Assembly: GCA_000437675.1 (NCBI GenBank)
Contig: FR901715.1
Span: forward strand, 1-6,454
Reading direction: 5' to 3'
DNA: 6,454 bases
Origin: Prevotella sp. CAG:891
GTDB taxonomy: Bacteria > Bacteroidota > Bacteroidia > Bacteroidales > Bacteroidaceae
The translations under genes and the position numbers were made by a program. The notes under the pieces were generated by a model. It was given only the letters and a program-made list of their open reading frames with translations, was not told the origin of the DNA and did no database searches. This document shows positions 1-6,246 of this stretch, in pieces (position 1 is the first letter of the stretch; every line of letters begins with the position of its first letter).

Positions 1-33
1 AATCTTGAATTTCATAAAAGTTCAGACGACTTC

Positions 34-74
34 AAAACAAAAAAGTGCCGGCGCAATCACTGCGGCGACACTTT
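34..74 (-). terminator. Probable intrinsic terminator, leftward
   Basis: Read on the minus strand, an imperfect hairpin (AAAGTG at one end pairing with CACTTT at the other, positions 69-74 and 42-47, with further G-C pairs inside and a small bulge or mismatch) is followed directly by a T-rich run (complement of 34-44). That is the form of a rho-independent terminator. It lies about 220 bp beyond the stop codon of the leftward outer-membrane gene, so it could end that transcript. The rest of 75-295 shows no gene. It has only small inverted repeats, for example CCTTT-ac-AAAGG at 177-188 and TTGCC/GGCAA at 136-157, to which I assign no role. Confidence 0.5.
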
Positions 75-295
75 CAATCTATCTTGAAAAAATAGAGAAA
101 TGAAATAAGGAAAGAGATGTTTTTAATTTGTTTCATTGCCCCGGCACAAGTTGGCAAACTGTTAAGGTTATCCCTTCCTTTACAAAGGGCGATTCACCGA
201 TTTGCAACTAATTGTGTAGGTGGTTACCTTACAGCTGCTTACCGTGCTGGTGGCTTTGAAGTTGTGTGTTATATATGTAAGTGAGCCTGTTTGCA

Positions 296-3200
296 TTACA
301 TCATGGGGTGTGCCATACGCATCGGCATAGCTCCGTGACCGCGCATATTGGGCGGTCCCATGCGTTCGCCTTTTTCTTTGCCCTTACCAGCCATGCTGCC
401 GTTGAAGATGTTCAGCTTATAAATAAAGTGAACCATGAAGTAGGAGTTGATGGCATTCGTCCACGAGTCAGTGCGCTGCGTGGCGGTGAGCGTACGGCTT
501 ACGTTGCTTTGCTTCTGCAAAATGTCGTAGAACTGGATGCTGATGGTAGCGGCATTATTCTTGAGGAACGACTGGGCAATCTGGGCATTCCATAACAGTT
601 CATTCGTGTTCATCGAACGGTCGGAGTAGCCACGGCGCGAAGTCATGCGGATGTCGGTCGAAATGCTCAGGCCAAAGTCGAAGTTGAAGTTGGCGTTTGC
701 ACCGTATGCAAAGTTCCAGGTGTCCATGTTGGCATTTTTCTGAATGGTGGCACGGGCATGCTGATAGTTCAAACGTCCGAGTACGCCGACGTCAAACCAG
801 TTGGCACGGTACGACAATCTGACATTTTCGTCGATGCGGAACGTACGTGTGGTGTTTTTTTCCGACGATGCACTGTTGAATATATTATTGTAGTAGTCGT
901 AAGTATGCTCCACCTCGGTTTTGGGGAGTGCCAGCAGCGCAGCCGACGCACTGACAGCCTGCTTGGTATTCATTCGGCTGATGTAACCCACGGAATTGTC
1001 GAAATTGAACGACGTAAAGGTGTTGATGTTAAACAGCTTTTCGCGTCCGACTGCGGTATTGAACATGAACATACCGCGACCATTCCAGTTGCCATTGATG
1101 TTTTCCGGACGCATGTAGCGCACACCGGTGGTTTCGTCGTAAACCATGCGGTTTGAAATAGCATTGCTCGTTTGGCTGAAGTTCACCCCACCCATCAATC
1201 CTCGCTGTCGTTCGGGGTTGTAGCCGTGGTAGCTCACACGCAAGGTGTTGCTCCACGAAGGCTTCAAGCCGGGATTACCCATTGAAATGTTCAAGGGGTC
1301 GGCATCGTCGACAACGGCCAAGAGGTCGGTCATCGAAGGTTCCGACGAAGAACCGCGGTAGCGAATGTCGAGTTGGCTGGTTTTCGAGAATTTGTAGCGG
1401 AAACGCACCTGCGGCGACACCTTAAACACGTCGCGCGTAATGAGCGTGTCGATGTGTTGTCCGGGGCGATTGTATGCCATTTTTGTTTTTTCGGGGTTAA
1501 AGTCTACGCCGGCATTGAAACGTATTTTTTCGGAGTTATAGCGAATGCCCACGTTAGCCGTGTGGTCGTAGTACTTATAAGTGGCATACTGCGAATTGAA
1601 ATTATCGCGCACAGCATTCAGCACCTCATCACGGTTGGGCAAAGTGCCGAGTTCCGGATAATTTTCAGGATCGCCAAAGTTTTCGTAACCCGGGAAAAGG
1701 GTTTTGAAAGGATCGTAAGCCAGCGAATCCAGGTTGAAGCGCGAACGGTTTGAATCCTGATAGCGGTGAGCAAACTGGTAACGCGCCTCGGCGAACCAAT
1801 TCTTGGCAAACGGTTCAGCATAGCTCAGTCGAACTCGGTAGTTGTAGTTCTTCGAGGGCGTGGTGCTGTACTGGTTCAGGAAGTTCTTTTTATCCTTATC
1901 GTTTTGGTTGTTGTACTGAATGTTCGAAATTGAAAAGCTGTTCGATTCCGACTTTGAGTAGCTACCGCGCAAATGCAGCGACAAGTTGCGTCCTTTGGCG
2001 TTGAGACGTCGCGTCACGTTCAAGCCACCGTCGACATTGTGCGTTTTGCTGTCGCCCATCGACAATCGCTGATTCGTGTTCACCATAATGGCGTAAAGTT
2101 CGGGATTGCTCAAAATCACGTTTTGCGCAAAGATGCTGTCGAGCGGACTCACCGAAAAGGCATACGGATTGCTGTTGAACGTAGCCGAAAGCGAAGCACC
2201 ATCGTTGTGCGACTCCGAGTACGAATAGCCCGGGCGGAAAGTGATGGTAGTCATCGTGTCTGGACTCCACTGCATACGCAAACTGGCATTGACGCTTGAG
2301 CTCGACGAACCCGTTTTGCTGCGCGAATTGGCAAACGAACTGCTTTTGCTGTCAGAGGTAAGGAAAGTTTCGGAGTTCGAAATGCTCACCAAGTCACGGC
2401 TTGAATGGTAGTAGCGCACGTTACCGCCAAATTCCAAGCGTCCTGCCTCGCGTTTCTTCTTATCATTTTCCCACGAAAAGTCCAAGCCCGCGCTTTTAGT
2501 AGCCGTCAGTCCGCTACTACCGCCAAATCCACGGTAGCTGCCAAATCCCTGATTGTTCGTGTTATTCATTGAGCCAAACACCGACACACGGCTACGGTCA
2601 GTGAATCGGGTAGCAAACAAGCGTCCGCTGTAGCGGTCGTGATTACCGTAAGCCACGTCAAGGTTTGTCACCCACGATTCGTTCAGTTCTTTTTTGGTCG
2701 AGATATCGAGCACCGTAGTTTCCTCCCCGTCGTCGATGCCGGTTTGTTCGGTGTAATCGCTTTGTTTATCGTAGGCTTTAATTTTGCTCACCAAGTCGGT
2801 AGGCAAGTTTTTCATGGCCGTTTCCGTATCGCCTTTGAAAAAATCCTTACCGTTAATCAGGAATTCCTTCACCGTTTTTCCGTTCCACTTGATGGAACCA
2901 TCGTCACCCACTTCCACGCCGGGCAACTGCTTGACCAATGCCTCGAGCGTCGAACCTTCGGGCACGCGGTACGCCTTAGCGTTAAACATCGTGGTATCAT
3001 CCTTTTGTTCCACCTTCGAAGCCGTGACCGAAACCGTTGCCGTTCCCAGCGTATGGTTATCGGCCTGCATGAGCAAGTCGCCCACTTTCAGCGTATCAGT
3101 TCCGGCTTTTATTTCAATGTTTTTCGTTACGGTTTCATAACCCAGATACGAAAGGCGCACGGTGTATTTTCCCGGAGTCGGTGCCACAAGGGTAAACGTA

Positions 3201-3382
3201 CCATTGGCAGCCGTTGAAGCAGCGCGTAGCACTTTGGTATCGTTTGTTTTAAGCAGAGCGGCAGTAGCCAGTTCTACAGGTTTTTTGCCTTGGCTTTCTG
3301 TAGCCCTACCTGTTACGATGTGTTGTGCCCACAATTGCGTGGTCATCAGCAGCGACAGGAAAAATAATAGTCTTCGTCTCAT
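296..3382 (-). CDS. Outer-membrane beta-barrel protein (TonB-receptor-like, CarboxypepD_reg-like N-terminus)
   Basis: A 1028-residue envelope protein. Residues 1-19 form a signal peptide (three Arg, a hydrophobic core, then a likely cut in LWA-Q). Residues about 22-95 resemble the carboxypeptidase-regulatory-like beta-sandwich of Bacteroidetes outer-membrane receptors (motifs NGTFTL, GKYTVRLSYLGYE). Residues about 115-228 look like a plug-type region (LEALVKQLPGVEV, FLINGKDFF, LPTDLVSKIKAYDKQSD). The rest, to about residue 993, is a long run of alternating, aromatic-rich strands typical of the 'outer membrane protein beta-barrel family'. The last clear strand is near YFMVHFIYKLNIF, followed by a 35-residue Met/His-rich tail. 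No SusD-like partner is adjacent, so a SusC-type glycan importer is not supported. The substrate is unknown; uptake or surface assembly are both possible. The start is the only sensible ATG directly before the signal peptide. It is transcribed divergently from the ATPase gene. I found no confident promoter for it. Confidence 0.9.
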   Translation of the reverse strand: MRRRLLFFLSLLMTTQLWAQHIVTGRATESQGKKPVELATAALLKTNDTKVLRAASTAANGTFTLVAPTPGKYTVRLSYLGYETVTKNIEIKAGTDTLKVGDLLMQADNHTLGTATVSVTASKVEQKDDTTMFNAKAYRVPEGSTLEALVKQLPGVEVGDDGSIKWNGKTVKEFLINGKDFFKGDTETAMKNLPTDLVSKIKAYDKQSDYTEQTGIDDGEETTVLDISTKKELNESWVTNLDVAYGNHDRYSGRLFATRFTDRSRVSVFGSMNNTNNQGFGSYRGFGGSSGLTATKSAGLDFSWENDKKKREAGRLEFGGNVRYYHSSRDLVSISNSETFLTSDSKSSSFANSRSKTGSSSSSVNASLRMQWSPDTMTTITFRPGYSYSESHNDGASLSATFNSNPYAFSVSPLDSIFAQNVILSNPELYAIMVNTNQRLSMGDSKTHNVDGGLNVTRRLNAKGRNLSLHLRGSYSKSESNSFSISNIQYNNQNDKDKKNFLNQYSTTPSKNYNYRVRLSYAEPFAKNWFAEARYQFAHRYQDSNRSRFNLDSLAYDPFKTLFPGYENFGDPENYPELGTLPNRDEVLNAVRDNFNSQYATYKYYDHTANVGIRYNSEKIRFNAGVDFNPEKTKMAYNRPGQHIDTLITRDVFKVSPQVRFRYKFSKTSQLDIRYRGSSSEPSMTDLLAVVDDADPLNISMGNPGLKPSWSNTLRVSYHGYNPERQRGLMGGVNFSQTSNAISNRMVYDETTGVRYMRPENINGNWNGRGMFMFNTAVGREKLFNINTFTSFNFDNSVGYISRMNTKQAVSASAALLALPKTEVEHTYDYYNNIFNSASSEKNTTRTFRIDENVRLSYRANWFDVGVLGRLNYQHARATIQKNANMDTWNFAYGANANFNFDFGLSISTDIRMTSRRGYSDRSMNTNELLWNAQIAQSFLKNNAATISIQFYDILQKQSNVSRTLTATQRTDSWTNAINSYFMVHFIYKLNIFNGSMAGKGKEKGERMGPPNMRGHGAMPMRMAHPMM

Positions 3383-3554
3383 TTATTTGATACTATATAT
3401 ATGTGTTGTAAATTCAGTAAGTTTGCATGTCCGTTTGTGGTTCGGCCACATCAATATAGATGGAAAATAAATCAGAAGGTTTAATTGCCCGCCTCTTTTT
3501 TTTCCTTAAAAATGGACAAACTATCGTTTTTTGTCGTGTAATCACTCATTTATG

Positions 3555-3586
3555 TTTGCCTATCAATGGGAAAACCTGTACATTTG
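3555..3586 (+). promoter_or_regulatory. Bacteroidetes-type promoter of the ATPase-DUF4435 unit
   Basis: TTTG (3555-3558), a 20-bp spacer, then TACATTTG (3579-3586) match the -33/-7 consensus of the Bacteroidetes primary sigma factor (TTTG and TAnnTTTG). Transcription would start near 3590, giving a leader of only about 20 nt before the ATG at 3612. No second regulatory site is evident around it, so expression may be constitutive. The remainder of the divergent gap (3383-3554) contains a T8 tract (3496-3503) and a weak hairpin (3436-3450), both of doubtful meaning. Confidence 0.7.
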
Positions 3587-3611
3587 CGTAAAATCGTAAT
3601 ATTTATTTGCC

Positions 3612-4439
3612 ATGACAAAAATAGCTCATTCCATCAGCCGTATAGAAATATCCAGTTTATGGAGCGGCCATAAACACATTGTGTGGGACTTGCGTCCGGA
3701 CGTCAACGTGTTAAGCGGACGAAACGGAGCAGGAAAAAGCACCATACTCAACAAACTCATTCAGCATTTGCGCACAGTTCCCACCACGGGCGAAATTGCC
3801 GGTGGCACCCATTTGGGTGTGAAAATAGACTTCAGCCCCTCGGATGCCACAAGCATTCGCTACGATGTGATGCGCAGTTTCGACCGCAAGATTATTGCTG
3901 CCGAACCCATCGGAGGTATCAAGGACGTACGCATTGTCACCGAACTCGACTGGCAGCTTTACCTGGTGCAGCGTCGTTACCTCGACTATCAGGTCAATGT
4001 GGGCAACCGCATGATTGCCTTGCTTACCAGCGGCGACCCCGATGCCCGCGAAAAGGCTACGCAAACGGCCAATTTAAAGACACGCTTCCTCGACATTGTC
4101 GACGAACTGTTTTCCGAAACCGGCAAACGCATCAATCGGCAGAGCAATGAACTGTCGTTCCTTCAGTACGAAGAGGAAATTCCGCCCTACTGCCTGTCGA
4201 GCGGCGAAAAGCAAATACTGCTCATACTGCTCACCGTGCTCACCGAGGACCAGCAACCCTACGTCATTTTCATGGACGAACCCGAGGCCAGTCTGCACTT
4301 TGAGTGGCAAAGAAGGCTCATAGCCCTGGTACGCGAACTCAACCCCAACGCACAAGTGATAATGACCACCCATTCGCCGGCACTGATCATGAACGGTTGG
4401 GAGGATTGCGTCACCGAGGTGTCCGACATCACTTTCTGA
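3612..4439 (+). CDS. Compact ABC/AAA-type ATPase, putative AriA-like partner of the downstream DUF4435 protein
   Basis: A 275-residue cytoplasmic ATPase with the complete ABC/OLD-like nucleotide-binding set: Walker A GRNGAGKST (36-44), ABC signature LSSGEKQ (195-201), Walker B VIFMDEPE (218-225) with catalytic E223, D-loop SLH (227-229), and H-loop TTHSP (252-256). The roughly 150 residues between Walker A and the signature form a short lid and contain no long coiled coil, so it is not an SMC/Rad50 protein. It has no membrane segment, so it is not a transporter subunit. The gene is first in a two-gene unit, 100 bp ahead of a DUF4435 gene. ATPase + DUF4435 is the composition of PARIS defence systems, where AriA senses infection and controls AriB. 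That role is an inference here; a conserved non-defence pair is the alternative. The ATG at 3612 is favoured by promoter spacing and by the TTTGCCATGA context shared with the next gene. The stop codon lies inside a short tandem repeat. Confidence 0.88.
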   Translation: MTKIAHSISRIEISSLWSGHKHIVWDLRPDVNVLSGRNGAGKSTILNKLIQHLRTVPTTGEIAGGTHLGVKIDFSPSDATSIRYDVMRSFDRKIIAAEPIGGIKDVRIVTELDWQLYLVQRRYLDYQVNVGNRMIALLTSGDPDAREKATQTANLKTRFLDIVDELFSETGKRINRQSNELSFLQYEEEIPPYCLSSGEKQILLILLTVLTEDQQPYVIFMDEPEASLHFEWQRRLIALVRELNPNAQVIMTTHSPALIMNGWEDCVTEVSDITF

Positions 4440-4464
4440 TATCACCTTATCTGACGTCACCTTC
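4422..4464 (+). repeat. Degenerate tandem repeat across the ATPase stop codon
   Basis: Three adjacent related units, tccgacatcactt (4422-4434, 13 nt), tctgatatcacctta (4435-4449, 15 nt) and tctgacgtcaccttc (4450-4464, 15 nt), cover the 3' end of the ATPase gene and the start of the intergenic gap. In the frame of the downstream gene, units 2 and 3 would read SDITL and SDVTF. Unit 1 is read in the ATPase frame as SDIT(F). Unit 1 is two bases short, which places the TGA (4437-4439) there. It looks like a small local duplication that decayed. Confidence 0.55.
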
Positions 4465-4539
4465 CCGTCCCTCAGAACAGCGCACCGCTTACTTTCTTCC
4501 GTGTGCCATGCCTTTTCGTTACCAACTAACCTTTTTGCC

Positions 4540-5736
4540 ATGAAGAAATTAAGTCAGCACCTAACCAGTGCCTATATTGAGGCCATGAACACCCTGAGCG
4601 GCAAAAAGTCGCGACAGTGCATCGTGGTCTACGTTGAAAGTTACGACGATATATTTTTTTGGAGCAATTTGCTGCGGCCGCTCGAAACCGACCGCGTATA
4701 TTTCGAAGTGATGCTACCTTCGCGCACCTCGCTTTGCAAGGGTAAGAAAATAGCCCTGTCCAATGATTTAGGCGAACGGCTCGGCCGTTGCATGATAGCC
4801 TGTGTCGATGCCGACTACGACTACCTGATGCAGGGAGCAACGCTCACTTCCGAAACCGTGTGCCGTAATCCCTACGTGTTTCACACCTATGCCTACGCCA
4901 TCGAAAACTTTCAGTGCTATGCTCCGGCTTTGCAGCATGTGTGCGTCATGGCCACGCTCAACGACCGCCACCTCTTCGACTTCGAGAACTTCCTTGCGCG
5001 ATATTCCGAAATCGTGTGGCCGCTTTTCGTGTGGAACGTATGGGCCTACCGCTACGGAGTGTACAAGCAGTTCTCCATGCTCGACTTTTACCACATCGTG
5101 CAACTCAAGGAAATAAATTATTACCATCCCGAACAAACGCTCGACCATTTGCGTCGACTGGTCAATGCAAAAATCAGTCGTCTGCAAGCGCAGTTTCCGC
5201 AGGGAAAAACCACCTACAAACCGCTGCGCACCGAAATGCTGAATCTGGGCCTCACGCCGCAAACCACCTATTTATATATGCGTGGTCACGACATTTTCGA
5301 CGGCATAGTCACGCCCCTGCTCGGGGGAATTTGCGAAATGCTGCGCCGCGAGCGCGAACGCGAAATACGCAAATTCGCTGAACACAATGTGCAGATGCAG
5401 AACGAGCTATCGGCCTATCAGAATGCCACAGCTTCTATCGAGGAAATGCTTCGCAAACACACCGCCTATATGGACTGTCCGCTTTACCAGCGCGTGCAAA
5501 ACGACATCAGGCAATGGCTGGCATTGAGGCAGACACCTGCGCCGGATACAGCTGTAAACCAAGCGGCCGAGCCCATTGGCCCAAAGCAGCCGCAGACAAC
5601 GTTGCAGCCCACGACACAGTCGCAGCCCAAACCGCAACCGCAGTCCGAAAAGCAAACTGCCAAGCACAAGAAGAAGAAAAAGAAAGCGAAAAAGCCCAAT
5701 GCCGCTTCGCAATCCTCACCGCAAAAGGCAGTTTAA
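4540..5736 (+). CDS. DUF4435 (TOPRIM-like) protein, putative AriB-like nuclease effector
   Basis: A 398-residue cytoplasmic protein. The N-terminal half has TOPRIM-like features of DUF4435: strand plus acidic residue VVYVESYDD (E33), a K/G-rich loop LCKGKK (65-70), an acidic cluster ACVDADYD (D90, D92, D94), and the AYAIENF motif (E122, N123). YMRGHDIFDG (246-255) marks the end of the conserved core. A charged helix (about 264-330) follows, then a Pro/Gln/Thr-rich linker (about 332-372) and a lysine cluster (375-385). In PARIS, AriB is a DUF4435/TOPRIM nuclease that cleaves host tRNA-Lys when released by AriA. The same activity here is inferred from the motifs and the ATPase upstream. I chose the ATG at 4540 rather than a GTG at 4501: it gives the usual MKKL start and shares the TTTGCCATGA context with the ATPase gene, whereas the 13 extra residues look unconserved. 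Co-transcription with the ATPase is likely (100-bp gap, no terminator seen). Confidence 0.85.
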   Translation: MKKLSQHLTSAYIEAMNTLSGKKSRQCIVVYVESYDDIFFWSNLLRPLETDRVYFEVMLPSRTSLCKGKKIALSNDLGERLGRCMIACVDADYDYLMQGATLTSETVCRNPYVFHTYAYAIENFQCYAPALQHVCVMATLNDRHLFDFENFLARYSEIVWPLFVWNVWAYRYGVYKQFSMLDFYHIVQLKEINYYHPEQTLDHLRRLVNAKISRLQAQFPQGKTTYKPLRTEMLNLGLTPQTTYLYMRGHDIFDGIVTPLLGGICEMLRREREREIRKFAEHNVQMQNELSAYQNATASIEEMLRKHTAYMDCPLYQRVQNDIRQWLALRQTPAPDTAVNQAAEPIGPKQPQTTLQPTTQSQPKPQPQSEKQTAKHKKKKKKAKKPNAASQSSPQKAV

Positions 5737-5747
5737 GTTACCGCCCA

Positions 5748-5779
5748 TTTGGTTGCATAGCGTCATTGCTGTAACTTTG
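5748..5779 (+). promoter_or_regulatory. Bacteroidetes-type promoter, rightward
   Basis: TTTG (5748-5751), a 20-bp spacer and TAACTTTG (5772-5779) match the -33/-7 consensus at every defined base. It begins 12 bp after the DUF4435 stop codon, with a start point near 5784. No sizeable ORF follows. The only close start is ATG 5799, giving an 8-codon frame behind GGGAG. It could make a small RNA or supply a roughly 460-nt leader for the flippase gene at 6247. Confidence 0.6.
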
Positions 5780-5830
5780 CACCGAAACCGGGAGAAACAT
5801 GGAGTTCCTAAAATCAGATCGGTAGAAACA

Positions 5831-5856
5831 GCGCAGTGCATACTTCACTTTTGCGC
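5831..5856. other. Bulged hairpin between the facing promoters
   Basis: GCGCAGTG (5831-5838) pairs with CACT (5846-5849) and GCGC (5853-5856), leaving a 7-base loop and a 3-base TTT bulge on the plus strand (AAA on the minus strand). The result is an 8-bp stem with one bulge. Neither strand continues into a T-run, so it is not an intrinsic terminator. It could be a structural element of an RNA made from either facing promoter. Confidence 0.4.
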
Positions 5857-5905
5857 ATGGGTTTCAGACAGGCCTTCCTGCCTTACTTTCTGTTGTATCA
5901 AAATG

Positions 5906-5950
5906 TCAAAGAACGCTGAATGAATCAATAAGAGTAATTTGTTTTTTCAT
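5906..5950 (-). other. Possible 14-residue leader peptide ORF
   Basis: From the leftward promoter, the first ATG (5950) opens the frame MKKQITLIDSFSVL and stops at 5906. The leader would be about 30 nt and contains a GGCTG/CAGCC hairpin (5957-5971). The MKK start after a good promoter resembles the beginning of a real gene, so this may be a leader peptide or the stump of a lost gene. A frame this short also occurs by chance. Confidence 0.15.
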
Positions 5951-5986
5951 CTGCTGAGGCTGAGGTGCAGCCTGACTTCGCTACAG

Positions 5987-6019
5987 CAAAGATACAACAC
6001 GCACCCCCCGAAATCCAAA
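5987..6019 (-). promoter_or_regulatory. Bacteroidetes-type promoter, leftward
   Basis: On the minus strand, TTTG (complement of 6016-6019), a 21-bp spacer and TATCTTTG (complement of 5987-5994) match the -33/-7 consensus. Transcription would start near 5982 and run toward the 3' end of the DUF4435 gene, opposite to it. No protein gene larger than 14 codons follows. The product would be a small RNA or, without termination, an antisense transcript of the DUF4435 gene. Confidence 0.55.
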
Positions 6020-6040
6020 TTTTTTGGGCACCTAATATCG

Positions 6041-6068
6041 CACCTCCGAAGTTTTCCACACCTCCGAA
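6041..6068. repeat. 10-bp direct repeat upstream of the leftward promoter
   Basis: CACCTCCGAA occurs at 6041-6050 and again at 6059-6068, with an 18-bp period. A shorter CACCT lies 12 bp before the first copy, at 6029-6033. On the minus strand the repeats read TTCGGAGGTG and sit about 22-50 bp upstream of the leftward -33 box, where an activator site could be. No known operator is recognised. Confidence 0.35.
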
Positions 6069-6246
6069 TGTGCCTTCAGCCCTTTGTTTATGGGCGTTCC
6101 CGTGCATTTTCCACAATCGCAAAAAAGTGAAATAGGGATATAATATTTAGTCCCACATTGATTAACAAACCATACGAACCGAGCGAAAATCACCGTTCAA
6201 TAATCTACTGAATCCCCGACGAAATAAATCCCGGCAAAAACTGCTT

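Larger units (their letters stand above)
5737..6246. other. 510-bp non-coding segment with facing promoters
   Basis: No convincing protein gene lies between the DUF4435 stop codon and the flippase start. What the stretch holds, in order: a rightward promoter (5748-5779), a bulged hairpin (5831-5856), a leftward 14-codon frame (5906-5950), a GGCTG/CAGCC hairpin (5957-5971), a leftward promoter (5987-6019) and a 10-bp direct repeat (6041-6068). From 6069 to 6246 it is A/T-rich and I see nothing certain; a GGGA/TCCC inverted repeat (6135-6154) is weak. No clear terminator for the DUF4435 unit was found. Possible readings are a small-RNA locus, a decayed mobile element or gene, or a regulatory leader for the flippase operon. 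Confidence 0.6.

Noticed and set aside
2639..3217. 192-codon open frame on the plus strand inside the outer-membrane gene
   Set aside because: It lies wholly antisense to a strongly supported gene, has low-complexity His/Phe/Arg composition and matches no recognisable family. Other plus-strand frames at 281-595, 758-1156, 1373-1753 and 1973-2299 are the same kind of shadow.
296..3382. SusC-type glycan importer
   Set aside because: No SusD-like gene is next to it, and the sequence fits the more general outer-membrane beta-barrel family with a CarboxypepD_reg-like domain.
3418..3425. A lone TAAGTTTG box, matching TAnnTTTG, upstream of the ATPase gene
   Set aside because: The nearest TTTG upstream is 28 bp away, too far for a -33 element. 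The site at 3555-3586 is much better.
3496..3503. T8 tract in the divergent intergenic region as a phase-variation switch
   Set aside because: The tract is short, outside coding sequence and not between promoter elements. Nothing in the window supports variability.
3683..4150. 155-codon plus-strand frame overlapping the ATPase
   Set aside because: It is an alternative frame of the ATPase gene with Arg/His-rich composition, and the ATPase motifs are all in the other frame.
4501..4539. Upstream GTG start for the DUF4435 protein (13 extra residues)
   Set aside because: It has no ribosome-binding site, the added residues look random, and the ATG at 4540 has an MKKL start and the same context as the ATPase start.
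5576..5923. 115-codon Arg/Lys-rich frame overlapping the end of the DUF4435 gene and running past it
   Set aside because: Its basic part is just the Pro/Gln/Lys-coding region read one base shifted. The portion beyond 5736 shows no family features.
6139..6144. TATAAT resembling an enterobacterial -10 box before the flippase gene
   Set aside because: There is no -35 partner, and this organism appears to use the Bacteroidetes -33/-7 promoter. It lies in an A/T-rich stretch where such hits are expected.
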